From Strigamia acuminata (Eukaryota; Arthropoda; Chilopoda; Geophilomorpha; Linotaeniidae), in assembly GCA_949358305.1 (NCBI GenBank), contig OX442315.1, positions 8,830,427 to 8,894,426 on the forward strand: a DNA stretch of 64,000 nucleotides. The letters run 5' to 3'. Positions 17,751 to 30,800 of this stretch are shown here, piece by piece; positions within the stretch are counted from its first letter, which is position 1, and each line of letters starts with the position of its first letter. Below the pieces are notes generated by a model. That model did not search any database and was not told the DNA's origin. It saw nothing but the letters and a program-made list of their open reading frames with translations. Made by a program: the position numbers and the translations under genes.

Positions 17751-20700
17751 ATGGCAACCGGATTAAATTTGCCGACGGTGGCAAATTTCGTGATAAGTGA
17801 AGGTAATTTGGACCAAAAATGGAAAAAGTGGTCAAGTGCTTTTGGATTCTATTTATTGGCGGCAAATATTACCGAGGAGACTCAAAAGAAAGCTTTATTG
17901 CTACATCTCGCTGGTCAAGATGTGCAGGACATACCGTATTACCCCGCTTATTGCGGCATGCCGTTGGTCATGGGTTTATGACCATTTCAAAATTGAGCCA
18001 AAAAAGTCTATACCGGCATGCCGGTATAGAGTGAAAAGTGCCGGTATAAGTGAAACAATCAATTTTTTGTTTTTTTGTTGCGAAGAGGCCAGATGAATAA
18101 TTTTGTTAAAATTTGGGCCTAAAGTTTAAGTGTTCTTGGTATTCTAAAGATTACAACTAAATATTAGGGACAATTGATCGAAATTTAGGCCCATTTCCTA
18201 CACATTGGACAAGTAAACATGCATTTTAAGCATGTTTTGGGCGAAAAAGTAAAAAAAAAAATTTGTACTCATTTATACCGGCATGCCGTTAAAAACGGGG
18301 TTTATCGGCATGCCGGTAATACTCGCACTACACCGGCATGCGGCAATAAGCGGGGTAATACGGTATATGGGACGTTCGCGACGAAGGATAAGAAGAATTA
18401 TGATGCGACCGTGACCGCACTGGCGACATATTTCAATCCGCGCAAAAATTTGCGTTACGAACGCCATATTTTTCGCCAGCAAGCGCAAGATGGCGCCGAA
18501 TCGATGGACACATACGTGACAAGGCTTAAAACACTAGTGAAAACATGTGAGTACGGCACTTTAGAAGATGATTTGTTAGTTGATCAAATTATAGAAAAAG
18601 GCCGAGATAAGGCATTAAGACGCAGGTTACTACGTGAGAAGTCAGTCACACTGGATTCGGTGTTAAAAATGGCGCGATCTGCCGAAGCGAGCGAAAAACA
18701 CGCCGTTTTGATGGAGCGAGATGGAGGAGCGAAAATCAAAGAAGAAGACGTGAGTCAAATACGAGAGGAGAAGAAATCGTTTAGAGGAAGAGGAACGAAG
18801 CGAGCCGGAAGTCAATTCCGAAAATCTGGAGCAAAACCACAAAATATCGGCGATCGGCAGGGAAGCAAACCGCGAGAAGGTGCGGAGTGTTTCCGTTGCG
18901 GCCGTGCGGGTCATCTGGCCAACGAGTGTACCATTGCGAAGGACAAAGAATGTGGATTTTGCCACAAACTTGGGCACTTTGCTAAAGTTTGTCGGATGAA
19001 AAATTCAACGCCGGGACGAGGTCGAGGTGCGAAAGACCGGGTGCAATACGTCGGCGTGAGTGGAAGCCCAGATGGATATGACAGCGAGTGCTCGTTTCGA
19101 ATAGCGACGTCGATGAAGGAGGACTGTGTAAGAGTGACAATCGCACAACAGGAGGTGAAAATGCTTATCGATTCGGGTTCGTCAGCGAACTTGATAAATT
19201 TAGAAACATGGAACTTGTTGAAGAGGCGAGGAGTGATTGCACAGCCATCCACGACGACGTTGTATGCGTACGGTATAAAAACTCCTTTAAAAATAAGTGG
19301 ACAATTTTTTGCAGAAATTAAGAAAGGAAACCGAACAGTTGATGCGAAATTTGTGATCGTTCCGTCGAGAGATGTATCGTTGCTGAGCAAGCGGACTTCA
19401 AAAGAACTGGGGTTGTTGAAAGTGGAAGAGGAAATAACCCGATCCGTGGAGGAGAACGCTGCACTGAACGAGACATTGCTCGGAGTACGGGGCGAGTTAG
19501 CCGATAAAGTGAGAAAACATTGAAATTTATTTGTAGAAATCGGAAAATTAAAGGACTATGAGCTGGAACTCTATATTGACGAAACAGTGAAACCAGTTGC
19601 GCAGAGTGTACGGCGTATACCGTTCCACATTCGCAAACAAGTGGATTTGGAAATCGATAGACTGCTCGCCGAAGATATCATCGAACCGGTGACCGGTCCG
19701 ACAGACTGGGTGTCACCGATGGTTCCTGTGAAGAAGGCGGACGGCACAATCCGAATCTGCTTGGATATGCAAGCCGTCAATCAAGCGGTGAAACGCCGGC
19801 GCCATCCACTTCCAACAATGGAAGAAGTTTTGGAAGAAATCGACGGCGCCGAGGTGATTTCCAAACTCGACTGCAGATGGGGGTATCTGCAGATACCGCT
19901 GCGAGAAGATTCACGTAAATATACGGTTTTTGTAACCCATCGAGGGTTATTCCGTTATAAACGACTTTTCTTCGGGATTGCTTCGGCGCCCGAGGAATAT
20001 CAGCAGATCGTCCAGACTATTCTCGAGGAATGTGAAAGGACGAAAAATAGTCTGGACGACATCGTCGTTCATGGAAAGACAGTTGCGGAGCACGATGCGA
20101 GGCTGGTGAAAGTGTTAGAAGTCCTAGAGAAGAATGGACTAACTTTGAATGCTAAAAAGTGTTGTTTCGGACTAACTAAATTGAATTTTTTAGGTCATGT
20201 CATTTCTACACACGGGATTTCAGTGGCCGACCAGAAAATCAAAGCTGTGAAGGATGCGTGCTCACCGAAGACGGAGACAGAAGTGCGTAGTTTCTTAGGA
20301 TTGGTGAACTATTGCGGCAGATACATCAAAGACTTTGCCACATTAGCGGAACCACTACGAGTAGTTACGAGGAAAAGTGGAGGTTTCAAGTGGGGCAAGG
20401 AGCAGGAAACAGCTTTTTGTTTGCTGAAGGAAGCGCTCTGCAGGGCCGAGACGTTGGCATTTTTCCGGTAGAATGCGCAAACGAGGTTAATCGTCGATGC
20501 GTCTCCGGTCGGGCTCGGGGCGGTCCTCGTTCAGCGGCAAACGGACGGGCATAACCAACCAATTGCGTATGCGAGTCGTACGTTATCACAAGTCGAGCGT
20601 AGATATAGCCAGACGGAGAAGGAGGCGCTCGCAGTCGTTTGGGGCTGCGAGCGTTTTCGAATTTACCTCATCGGATTAGCATTCGAATTAATTACCGACC

Positions 20701-21122
20701 ATAAAGCATTGGAGGTAATATATTCGGTGAAGAGTAAACCATCGGCACGCATCGAAAGATGGGTATTGAGGCTTCAGCCTTTCGAGTTTTCGATACGGCA
20801 CAAGCCGGGGTCGACGAACATCGCAGATGCCCTTTCACGACTACTTCCAGAGGGAGAAGGAAAAACCATAGTTGGAGAGACAGAAAAACATGTCCATTTT
20901 ATTATGTCGAATGCAGTGCCGAGAGCCATGACACTGGAAGAAGTTGAGTTGGCGTCACGAAACGATACCGAAATATGCGCTATTTTGGATTGCGTGAAAC
21001 GAGAGAAGAAGTTTGGCAAGGAATTACAACGTTTTGAAACAATGAGACATGAATTATCGGCCCCTAAAAAGCTAGATCCGCCCCTGCATCCAAGAGACGT
21101 GTGCATGCACATCAATCCCTAA
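17751..21122 (+). pseudogene. Degenerate gag-pol of Mag-like element
   Basis: One frame carries everything: Gag from the ATG at 17751, two zinc knuckles (CFRCGRAGHLANEC and CGFCHKLGHFAKVC, about 18885-19000), protease (LIDSGSSANLI, about 19165), reverse transcriptase (about 19590-20300) and RNase H (LIVDASPVGLGAVL, about 20495). Breaks: a 430-bp MITE plus TA duplication at 17932-18365, which keeps the frame because 432 is divisible by three; TGA at 19521-19523; TAG at 20469-20471. The reverse transcriptase has SLDD instead of the usual YxDD. Integrase is absent. Confidence 0.85.
17934..18363. mobile_element. TA-flanked MITE, family M1 (CCGTATTACCCCGC ends)
   Basis: 430 bp with inverted ends CCGTATTACCCCGCTTATTG / CAATAAGCGGGGTAATACGG, flanked by TA (17932-17933 and 18364-18365). 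The interior repeats the palindromic word CCGGCATGCCGG and relatives in both orientations. Removing it with one TA restores the gag coding frame. A diverged copy in the opposite orientation lies at 52718-53091. TA targets suggest a Tc1/mariner-type transposase acted in trans. Confidence 0.88.
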
Positions 21123-22960
21123 TCCAATCGTTTGGATTCGCTGGTCAGGATACGCCAGAAATAGTCGGCGCCAATTAGAACTGCAATTTCACTTTGCTGG
21201 GTCAACATCTGGTCGATATTCAACACAATCTTGTGTTTGCGCAACATATCGCGCACGTTTGGACCGGACTGTTTCGCGACTGAGTGTGTTATTCTTGGCA
21301 CTTCGATCAGTTCTAAATCAACAACTTATTATTATCGGCAATATTTTGTAAAGTTACTTTAACTCGACGACGACAAACGGTTTCAGCGTTTGAATCGCCA
21401 AAACCAAAAATCTTTCATTTCTTGTTTGCCCACTACTTGGGCATCAAGCTACTTCACTACAGTCAGCGCACGGTATCTTGATGCTAAATTCGTACTGCAC
21501 ATCCCATTCTGCGCAGACGATTTTCTAATTCCAGTTGTTATTTAGCAGTATTAAGCCTATTATTAGGCCTAATAATGCTAAAATAAAGTAATCAAACAAC
21601 AATAAACTCATCATTAAAAGTAATTCACACAGTATGCCCAAAATATTGTTGTTTATTTACTTTGTTTTACAATTGATAGGCCTAATATTAGGCTTAATAC
21701 AGCTAAATAACAACTGGAATTAGAAAATTGACTGCGCAGAATGGGATGCGCAGTACGAATTTAGCATCAAGATACCGTGCGGTGACTGTAGCTTCTGGCT
21801 AATGAACAACCTGTGGCTTCCGCCATCAAACATGCACTGCACAGCCTTGGTTTTACAGTTCGATTCCACATTGGTCATCATCATCAATACTTGCACAATC
21901 AAGTCAGTGTTCTCTGCTGTAATCGCTGCTGCTGTCACTGTTGACACAATAACAACCTCTTGTTTGGTAGTCGGTGCCTCGCACAACAGGATATGGTGAA
22001 ATCGTTCGCAATTTACCCACTTCTCTTTCTGGGGACAGCTGCGTGCCATGTTTGCTACCCAAACATCTAAAACACGTTCGTTTCGCCATGCATTGCTTGA
22101 ATATTGAGCGGACAATCTTCCTTCTTGTGCGACGCATCTTTACAAAAGACGCAGCTGGACAATGAAATGCTGGTGGTCAACGCACTTGCAGAAGCTGGCT
22201 TGTTGTTACGTGTCGGCTTCTTGTAGTCGGCAAATGTCCTGGTGGCTTGTTTCTCTGTTTGGTCTCTCACGACTACGTTGATTTTGAGGCCATGGACAAC
22301 TGTTGCTGCACTACCTTCGAGTACTGAATTCAAATACACAAATTTGGCTTTTGCGGTAAGTGAACCATTGTTGTGGACACTCAGCTCGAAATTCGACCAA
22401 CAGGATTCCCACTAATTTTCGACATTACTAATTTTGGTAGTTTAATCGTTCCTTCACCTGTGTTGTTCGAAGTACTGCCGGGGTTTGCTTGGGGTATAAC
22501 TGGTGGTGGTGGTCGTAGTAATTCGTCTAATTTACAGTCAATAGCGGTTTAATCGTCAATTATTTTCTCACTGTACTCTTGTCGCCTTCTTCTGTTTCCA
22601 ATTCCGCACGAGTAACAATTATCGGCGATATCTTATCGTCGAGCGCTGTTTATTGTTCGCTCTTCGCGAGCAACTGGTTTTTTAATCGTTTCAACGCGTG
22701 GGCTTTTGGTGCAGCGGCGGTCAATTCAACGATTACTGTGTTCACGAGACGTTTTGCTCCTTCTCTGGACGTGGCTTGTTGAGCGGGTAACCGATCGAGG
22801 GCATCGATCTTCAATTTTTCATTCAAAATTGGGCGTGGTCACCTTTACGAGGCTGTTTTCTACTATTTCTGTCCGGATTCAACTTACGATAATTCCTCGG
22901 TTTTGGCACCATTTGGAGATTCGTAAAGTCGATTTATGATTAATTTTGATTAAAACTTTG
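21119..22960 (-). pseudogene. BEL/Pao gag-protease relic
   Basis: On the minus strand, pieces in several frames follow BEL/Pao order: IKLPKLVMSKISGNPVG (about 22440), VHNNGSL...FVYLNSVLEG (about 22330-22380), the knuckle C-x2-C-x4-H-x4-C (CVFCKDASHKKEDC), a second cysteine cluster (CFRCLG), protease (CMFDGGSHRLFIS, with DGG for the usual D[S/T]G) and IGADYFWRIL (about 21160). Frameshifts, stops and a foldback insertion (21460-21788) break it. No LTR or reverse transcriptase was found. The low end touches the truncated Mag-like element. Confidence 0.72.
21460..21788. mobile_element. TA-flanked foldback MITE in the BEL relic
   Basis: Two arms of about 110 bp (left from 21460, CAGTCAGCGCACGGTATCTT; right ending 21788) are inverted copies at roughly 95% identity around a spacer of about 105 bp. 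TA is found on both sides (21458-21459 and 21789-21790). The CAGT ends and TA target fit a pogo/mariner-type non-autonomous element. Confidence 0.8.
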
Positions 22961-23113
22961 TATAATTACTGAATTTCTAGCTTTCTAAGTTGAGAACAAG
23001 TTTTTCCTAATTTCTTGGGGTTTACATCCCAATATTCAAGAGAACAAAGGATAATTTAGCATAATTTATGACACTTTTCGCCGACTTCCTGTTGCGCGTC
23101 ATTCATTAGAAGC

Positions 23114-23907
23114 CGGGTCGTTTAGTCGTAATTCACGTAGTCGACGCCGTTTAATCGACTAGATCACTTAGTCGACGATTTTTGACGACTAAGTGACCTG
23201 GTCGACTAAACGGCGTAGACTAAACGGCGTCGACTAAGTGAAAAATAAAACACTGGTTGCTCTCCGTCGTGTAATACTCCGCAGTGGTCAACGTCTCGCA
23301 ATTACTCCGACCCTCAACCGCGTACAACCGTCCGGCGAACGACACACACGCCACGCCACGTCGCGTCGTGGCCATGCTCATCACGACCGACCACGAATCG
23401 TCGTCCACCAAATATTTCTCCACATCCGACAATTCGGACACCTCGTTGTATCCACCGCGTAAATGTTTCCTTCGTGGACCGCCAGGCCCATCTGCGCCCG
23501 CGTACACGAGTACACGTCGTCCGTGACCGCGTCGTAGCACACAAAAGTCGGGACTCGAGCACGTTGCACAGGAGTTCCCTGAGTGCGGGCATGTGTTGCA
23601 GAAGCCGTTCGTCGTGGTTTAGGCGTTGTAGGTAGTGTTTGGAGGCGACGTCCGAACGTAGAACGTACAAAAGTTCGGTCATTTCTTGCTGTTTGTCGGG
23701 CTGGCCCAAACGGATCCATTCGATGATCGTCTCGAGCAATTGTTCGACTGAACGTGCGTCGACTAGACGTCACAAAAGAGTTGGTCAACTAAGCGACCAG
23801 AAGTAATACCGTCGACTAAACGTTTGCCGACTAAACGTTTTGCCGACTAAATGATCGTTTAGTCGCTGGCGTCGAGTAGACGACAGTCGACTAAACGATT
23901 GGACCCG
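23114..23907. mobile_element. Kelch-fragment element with GTCGACTAAACG word arrays
   Basis: Ends read CGGGTCGTTTAGTCG and CGACTAAACGATTGGACCCG, an imperfect inverted pair. Just inside each end lies a cluster of about eight degenerate 12-bp words of the type GTCGACTAAACG in both orientations (23118-23242 and 23755-23900). Between them sits a GC-richer piece of a kelch gene on the minus strand. I see no clear target duplication, so the ends are provisional. It resembles a DNA element that captured a gene fragment. Confidence 0.5.
23220..23739 (-). pseudogene. Kelch-like (BTB-BACK-kelch) gene fragment
   Basis: Minus-strand reading gives a BACK-domain end (LETIIEWIRLG ... ELLYVLRSDV ... YLQRL, about 23540-23739), then in a second frame a kelch blade start (DDVYSCTRAQMGLAVHEGNI), then in a third frame another blade (GYNEVSELSDVEKYL ... 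GRLYAVEG). KLHL proteins are substrate adaptors for Cullin-3 ubiquitin ligases. The BTB domain and most blades are missing, and at least two frameshifts are present. The fragment is intronless over this span, so a retrocopy or single-exon source is possible. Confidence 0.7.
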
Positions 23908-24525
23908 ATTTGTTATCGTTCAAAAACTCCTGCTGAAAGTTGGCTTCTCTGCTGGAGTGTTCGACTCCATTGGTCAGTTTGACGCTACTTCGTGCAGCGC
24001 CACCTATTTTGTCTTTTATTAAAATTCAGTTATGCTAATTTCTTAACCAACATGGTCGTTCTTTATGCCTCTCCAACATATCAACTAACATCAGCTCGAG
24101 AAACACAATATCCGCACTTCAACGTCTCATTTTCCTCGAACACGCACGTCCCTGCTAATACTGAGAACTCCAGTTTTTACAGTTTGTGTCAGTGGTACAC
24201 CATTTTGTGTTACAAAGGAATAGGCTAAATCATGCTTTTACACTTTTTCACACCTATCTATAGGGTGTGCAATGTTTCTACAGTTTTTGTCCTCTTAAAA
24301 CAGTTGCTAAGCTTAAAAATCGAAGTCAATTATGACTAATGGCCAAGGCAAGTGTTTGGAGAGCTTCTTGTTAGATTGGATGTAATCATAGGTAATGGTT
24401 TTTTAGTATATCCAAACAAGACATGCACATGTGCTTACAGCCAAAGCTAGACAGTAAGATCAATTTTTAATCTTGAAATAGATACGAAACGCGGAAAAGA
24501 AGCACTATCTACGTAAATTACAAAT
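23908..24525. other. Intergenic sequence
   Basis: I see no gene or clear repeat here. A short phrase CAGCGCCACCTAT (about 23996) recurs near 47580, probably repeat-derived. Confidence 0.4.
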
Positions 24526-24800
24526 ATACAGGGTGGAAGAAAAGTCTGTTCCCCTCCAAATATTTCCTGAGAAATTGCATCTAGGCCAACTTTGATGAAG
24601 CAATCATAGGAATTTGGGTGAGAGCAATTCAATGATGTTATCAAATTTGACTTTGAAGGCCATTTTCAAGGTCATTCACTTGCTAACTTCTAAACCAATT
24701 AGGTTAGAGCAAAATTTTCAATGAGAAAGTTGTAGAGCACCATCGAATTAGTACTATCCAATTTATCTTAGTCACCTTAAGTTAAATGTTTTGTTAAAAA
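24526..24800. repeat. Single arm of foldback family F1
   Basis: From TATACAGGGTGG onward this matches the arms of the element at 58198-59402 (about 85-90% identity), ending near AAGTTAAATGTTTTGTTAAA. The opposite arm is not nearby. A bare inverted end, CCACCCTGTATA, is at about 27402-27413. The arm ends only about 15 bp before a splice acceptor (24815) of the DEG/ENaC gene, so it may form part of that gene's upstream region. Confidence 0.75.
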
Positions 24801-24836
24801 ATATAAATTTTTCAGGTCTACCAATTGGATGTCAAA

Positions 24837-27800
24837 ATGAGCTGCAAAAATACATCAAATGCGACTCAAAGAGCACTTCGTCATTCTATTCGAAGACACA
24901 TTTTCAACCAAGAAAAGGACAGTGCCGTCAAATTGCCACAAGAGTTTAAAGTTTTGTTCGATTCCAACAACTCGATTTACTTACGCCTCATCTTGGCCTT
25001 TTTGCTCATTTGCTGCTCATCGCTTTGTCTATACCAAACAGTGGAACGAATTTCTTTTTACTACACATATCCTTTAGCAGTCGATATTTATTTTGACTAT
25101 ACATCTTTATTCCAAATGCCAGACATGCAGATTTGCACATTTGAAAATGATTACAACCTTAAACTTTTAGAAAAACGAGGTATGAGAGACCAGTTCAGTA
25201 GAATAATGCCCTATTTGAAAATCGTGCAATACAACGCAAATGCGCATTACAATTCAATTTGGAACTTCACAGACACCCCAAGTGCCTTGAAGGATTTTGA
25301 ATTCAAGCATGTGAGAATATACAAGTTGAGAGTTTATTGTATACATTTCTAATTTAATAAGCTTATTTCATTAAGAATGCTACAATAAAATTGGAAGTAT
25401 CCTTGATGGGACAATGTACCATTTTCGAGCCATCAAGTAAGCAAACGTCAATTTTTTTTCTTTTATCACGTTTAATACACATCAAACTGAAATAATATTT
25501 CAGAAACCAACATATCCAGAACACCATTGAAACTCACAATACGAAGAAATAAATATTGTATTCCAATGGTAAGATCCATAAACTTAATGAACGAAAACAA
25601 CACTACGATATTTTATTTTTCTATTAGTTTATCATTAAAAATAAAGTTGACTATTATTACGTCATGCCAACACCAAGCAGTCTATACCTGAAAGTGCAAC
25701 TCTCGTTGAGAAAGGTAAAGACTACCTACAAAAGAAAAGTAGAAAAAATAATTGTTTTCTTCCAGTACAACTTTATCGATAAGCCTGGAAAACCATGCAC
25801 CAATAGCATCAACGAATTTGACAAATGTTACAGAAATTGCGTCGCAAAAAGAATTAAAGAATTGACACAATGCAGGTATCTGAAGTAAAATATTATTTGG
25901 CTTACAAAGTTTATACGCACTCTTTCAGATGAGTGAAAATGCTTTTTTCATTTTTCTGGAAAACTGATCATGTAAACGAACCAGTTTTCCAGAAAAGACA
26001 AACTTATTTGGAAAAGTTAATTCCAGTTGTATGTACTTGTAGTAGATTTTGTGCGATTTAAAAACTGCTTGTAAACACCCGTTAGATCCGTGCATTCAAA
26101 AATTTAATACTTTGATCATAATATGGTCGGATTGTCATATTAACGATATGTTAGACCGACATACCAATCACAATTAGTACGAAAACGGTGTGAAATGAGC
26201 CAACCCACACAAAAAACTGATATACTGTATATGAAAATACTACCCTGCGATGATCCGGGTTTTTACTTAATAAATCGAGGAGACTTATCAAGCAATCGTC
26301 GTAGAGATGCCGTACAGGACTTCTACTCTGTGGCCAAATGTTTGTCTAGGGGAATGATTTTACACAGAGTAAAGGAAAAATTAGATAGTTTTAATCGTTC
26401 AAAATACAAAGGAGGTATTATTCAGCAAAAAGATAATGTTTGGGGTTCGATCTGGCTTCTTCTTCAGTATCTACACTCACGGTTGACCGTTGGCTCCAAG
26501 ATGGCGTCGATGGCGTCGCGTGAGCGCGGGATTTTAGCGGAGTAAACTCAACGCTAAAATACGTTGCTAAAATATACTAAAATCCTCGCGGAGCAAGCTC
26601 AACACGAGAACACGTCTTGCACACAGCGGTTTGATTATTACGGAGCAAGCTCGACGTAACAATCCGTCTTAACACAGTTCGCTTTGTGGAGTTAAACTCA
26701 ACACAAAGCCTTCAAATTGACAGAGCAAGCTCAATGTCAATTCCACACAGAAATGGCTTAAATTACGCGTAGTAATTCAAGCAGAAAGGCGCTATTCTGT
26801 ACAGTTGGTACAGACCAGCAATGAATCTCGATTCTTCCAATATCACAGATCACACTTAGCGAGTTTGGGCATAAGTTTGACACGGTTGTGAAAGGTTTGG
26901 AAGCAGGATCAAGAGTGCGGGAAGAGTGGGCCAAAACCGTTTGGCTCACTCCTGAATCTGCTCAGAAAAGCTGCGCAGATGACGAGTTGCACAAAGATCA
27001 CACACGGCCGCCTTCGGGTCGTGTGCAACAATTGAGCCGGGCACGCGCGAGGGGAAGGGATGCTCCGCCCAGGCACACGCCTAGCAGCATCATCAAAGCA
27101 ATGCACGCTGCAGCGCGATTGGTTGACGCTGTTGCTGGGCCAAAACTTGCTGCAAAACACAATATTATTTGGGTAATATTGTGTCTTGTTTTATATTTGA
27201 TTAATATATATTTTGTTTCAATTTACATTGAAACAAAACATATAAGCTTGTTGAATATGTTTTTTAAGACAATTTGGAAATATGGTGCGCACTCAAATAG
27301 GAATATTTGAGGTCACCACAACCCGGACAATAAGTTTGCTAAATCAAAATCTAAAACGGTTTGGGAATTATTTACTGTGAACTATACTTTTAGACCACCC
27401 TGTATATTGTGCCGGGGGCATGGTCTTACCCGCCGTGGTATGGGGATTTACCACGGCGGGAGAGACGCATAGATCACGAAATAACAAGACAGGGACTCAG
27501 ATTATTGGGTTTTTGCCTTTAATCCTTGTCTAGGGTTTGGGTCACCTATCTTATTGTGTGGCTGTGCTGTTAGGCACGCTACACCGGCGTCCGACCCGTC
27601 ACACACAGGACCTAAGCCGCATGGCTGACGTGGTCAGTCGCGTTGAACGAACATTCTGTTGTACTCACCTGTACGACCCATGTAGCCGCTCATTGACGCT
27701 GCAGCAGGCACATCTTCCTGCTACTGAGCGCCACATGGTGAGAGGAGCAGAGTCAGCAGTTGTCTCTGCTGGCGCTCGGACCGTGACACATCGCCCTTGG

Positions 27801-30800
27801 CATGTCCTCACTCTCGGCTCCCTCAGCAACGTCTCTCTCTGACCACACCTACTCAGCTTCCTCCTCCCCTGCTAGGCCGGTCCACTCCTCTGTCAGGGGG
27901 ACGGCTTGGGGCCACCAGGCGGTGTGTGGAGTGACGTAGGCCACTAGGGTGGCCAAACGGTCACAATACAAAATTGTATTACAAATACATTTTAAACATA
28001 TTTGGTAAATTCATTACTTTTTGTGTGGGAAAATACCATTTCCGGGGTCGGAATTTGATTTGTTTAAGGGCTAAAATAGATCGACAACCATTTTGTTGTT
28101 GCAGGTAATCAAAATGCATTATGGGTAATACACATGTGACGTCATATTTGCCAGAAAACTAATGCCATGTAAAATCCGAATTTTTTTTACTGCAGCACCT
28201 TTTTCTAATTCGTTCCCAAATATTTTAACGGAACAGCTTTCCCTCTCCAAATCTTTTACCGGATTGGCATTTCATTTGCCTTTCTTTTACCGGAGAAGCT
28301 TTCCATTCCATTTCCATATCTTTTACTGGAAAAGCTTTCTGTTTCCAAATCTTTTACCAGGACGACGTTCTGGGGAGTTCCGGCTTACTTTCACCCCTGG
28401 AAGTACTGTACCTTCGATGCAGCACCTTTATTGCAGACTGTGCTGCAACAACATATTCCACTAATACATATTTTTATTTTTGAAAAAAATTAACAGATTT
28501 CCATTTACGCCTCGGAGTGTCAATCTTCCTCCATGCAACTCTAGCAATTGGCACGATTCAGTAAAGAATTTCATTGTAACTTTCAACGTCACTCTAATTC
28601 CTACGGCATACTTAAGCAGTCTTTGTAAATGTCCCACTGTTTGCATCCAAAATACATTTGCAATTCTCTTGACTGCAGAAGAACGTGAAGACTTAAATGA
28701 TACAATATTTACAATCCAAGGCGACAACACACAAATGCTGTTAAATGAACGTCTGCAATACGATTTAATCAGCTTATTCGTGGACATCGGTGGAAATTTG
28801 GGACTTTACTTGGGTCTATCCTTATTATCTATTATCGAAATTTTGAACGCAATTGTGATTTCTGTGAGAAAACTGCGCCACCAAAAGAAGATAAAAACCA
28901 AACAAGTATTGGTATTAGACAAGATATACAAAGAATGCATCACTCAAGCTCAAAACAAAACGAAATTATTGAAATCACGCGGGCAGAAATATCTGAAAAA
29001 TGCAATTTTTCTGGTTTGTATAATTTTCGGTCTTTTCATGATTCAAAATCGTATTTTTTATTATTTCACGTATCCACCGCGCAATCTGGTCTCGGTTGAG
29101 TCGGCGGATAAATTAGCTTTTCCGTCACTTACTGTGTGTGCTCCGTCTCCACGAATTTCTTTCATGAAAAAAATGTTTTTCAAGGAAAATATTGCTCGGA
29201 ACAGTAGCAATTTAAGGAGTTGGTGCGATGTGCAATTGGTCGATTTATGGTTTTTCAAACCAAAATTCACTTTGGATCATCTGTGGAATATATCGCAAAT
29301 TGTCATACTTCAGGAGTATTTAATTGCTATAAAGGTAAATTGTTAAATTCTTACCATAAAATCCGTTTTTACTAGATCACAATGCTGTAAAGAGAGTACC
29401 GTCTTTGACCCGAAAATAACACCATGGTGTTGTATTAGAGTTTTGCTAGAAATGGCAATTTTGTAAACATTGAGCAAAAATTCGAATATAACACCACTTC
29501 AACTATAATACCATGGTGCTATATTCGGATTTTGTATTGTTTTTAAATACAACACAGTGGTGTTATATTCAGATGTTTATAAAAATATTTAAAATATATT
29601 TAAAATGTGCTGGTATACGCTTTTTGAGCCAGATTTGCAAAACATGATAAACCCATGCCCAATACTTTTACGGTACTTTTACAGTAAAATCAAATTTAAT
29701 ATGTGAGAAATAAAAAATGCTGATAAATACTTTGTTACCGTATGTATTTTTAGAAACAAATACACGCAAATATTTTGACTCCAAACCAAAGTCTTATAAT
29801 TCCTACACATTTGGGAAACTGTTATCACTATCAATTTGGTAAAGTATGTGATGTTTATAGTCACACTAGAATAATTAAGAGATACTATTGTAAACTATCC
29901 CAAAACTTGAGACAGCTGACTCCGAAATAACATGACACACACACCGCCAGTTACATTCAAAAGTGACTTTATTACAAAATACATCGGTTTAAATATCTCA
30001 CTGGTCAGCCCTGATTGGCTGTAACGTCCAATCGCCCTCTGGCGACGTGTTGTCCCGTTTTGTGTCTCTCAAACCCGAAAACTCCACACTATATACTTTT
30101 TGAAAATCAAAGTTGACAGACTTGTTCATCACAACTGAAATTTGTCTAATCAGTTTAGAATGGACAAAATAAATAAACAGTCTCTTCTTTTACACAGGGA
30201 TTGTTGACTACGCTGGATTAGCCACACTGTTTCCTATTCCGTTTAGTGGAAGAGACAATAAGGAACAAATATTGGAATGCAAAAAATGTTACTATGAGGT
30301 GAAAGTTAATTTTAGTTAATTCAAAATTATAATTAAAACACGAATTTAGGTATTTCTAAGTGACATCGGATCTTCGGGTTTTGAACGATTTAATCCTTTA
30401 AGAGTAATCCTCGCTCCTGGACCCGCTAATCTAATAAATGACATTCGACTTTCAACTGTAAATAGTTACTTCTCTCCATTTACGGTCAATGCTTTGATAA
30501 AATTATCAAATTTAGATTTTTAAAACAAATTTAACAACCAATCCATGCTTAGACAAAACTGAATTCAACGACTGCCGTAAGAACTGTTTGGAATCAAAAA
30601 TTAAAGAAGCAAACTTGTGCCGGTAATATACGTACTATTTTGTCTGTACCTACATGTTAAATCAATTAAATATCTTTTTAGGTTGCCTTTCCTGAATGAC
30701 ACCTTATTCGATATGGTGGCCTGTGATTCATTGAAAATAATAAAGAGCAGTCTTCACAAATACATTGAAATGGCAATAAATTTAGATAAAATCTGCCACT

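Larger units (their letters stand above)
17513..21122 (+). mobile_element. Mag-like Ty3/gypsy element, 3' truncated
   Basis: It begins with a short LTR, then a tRNA-Ser primer site and one long gag-pol frame. It stops inside pol after RNase H. There is no integrase and no 3' LTR; the sequence joins an opposite-strand BEL/Pao relic. Two in-frame stops and an inserted MITE mark it as dead. Confidence 0.8.
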
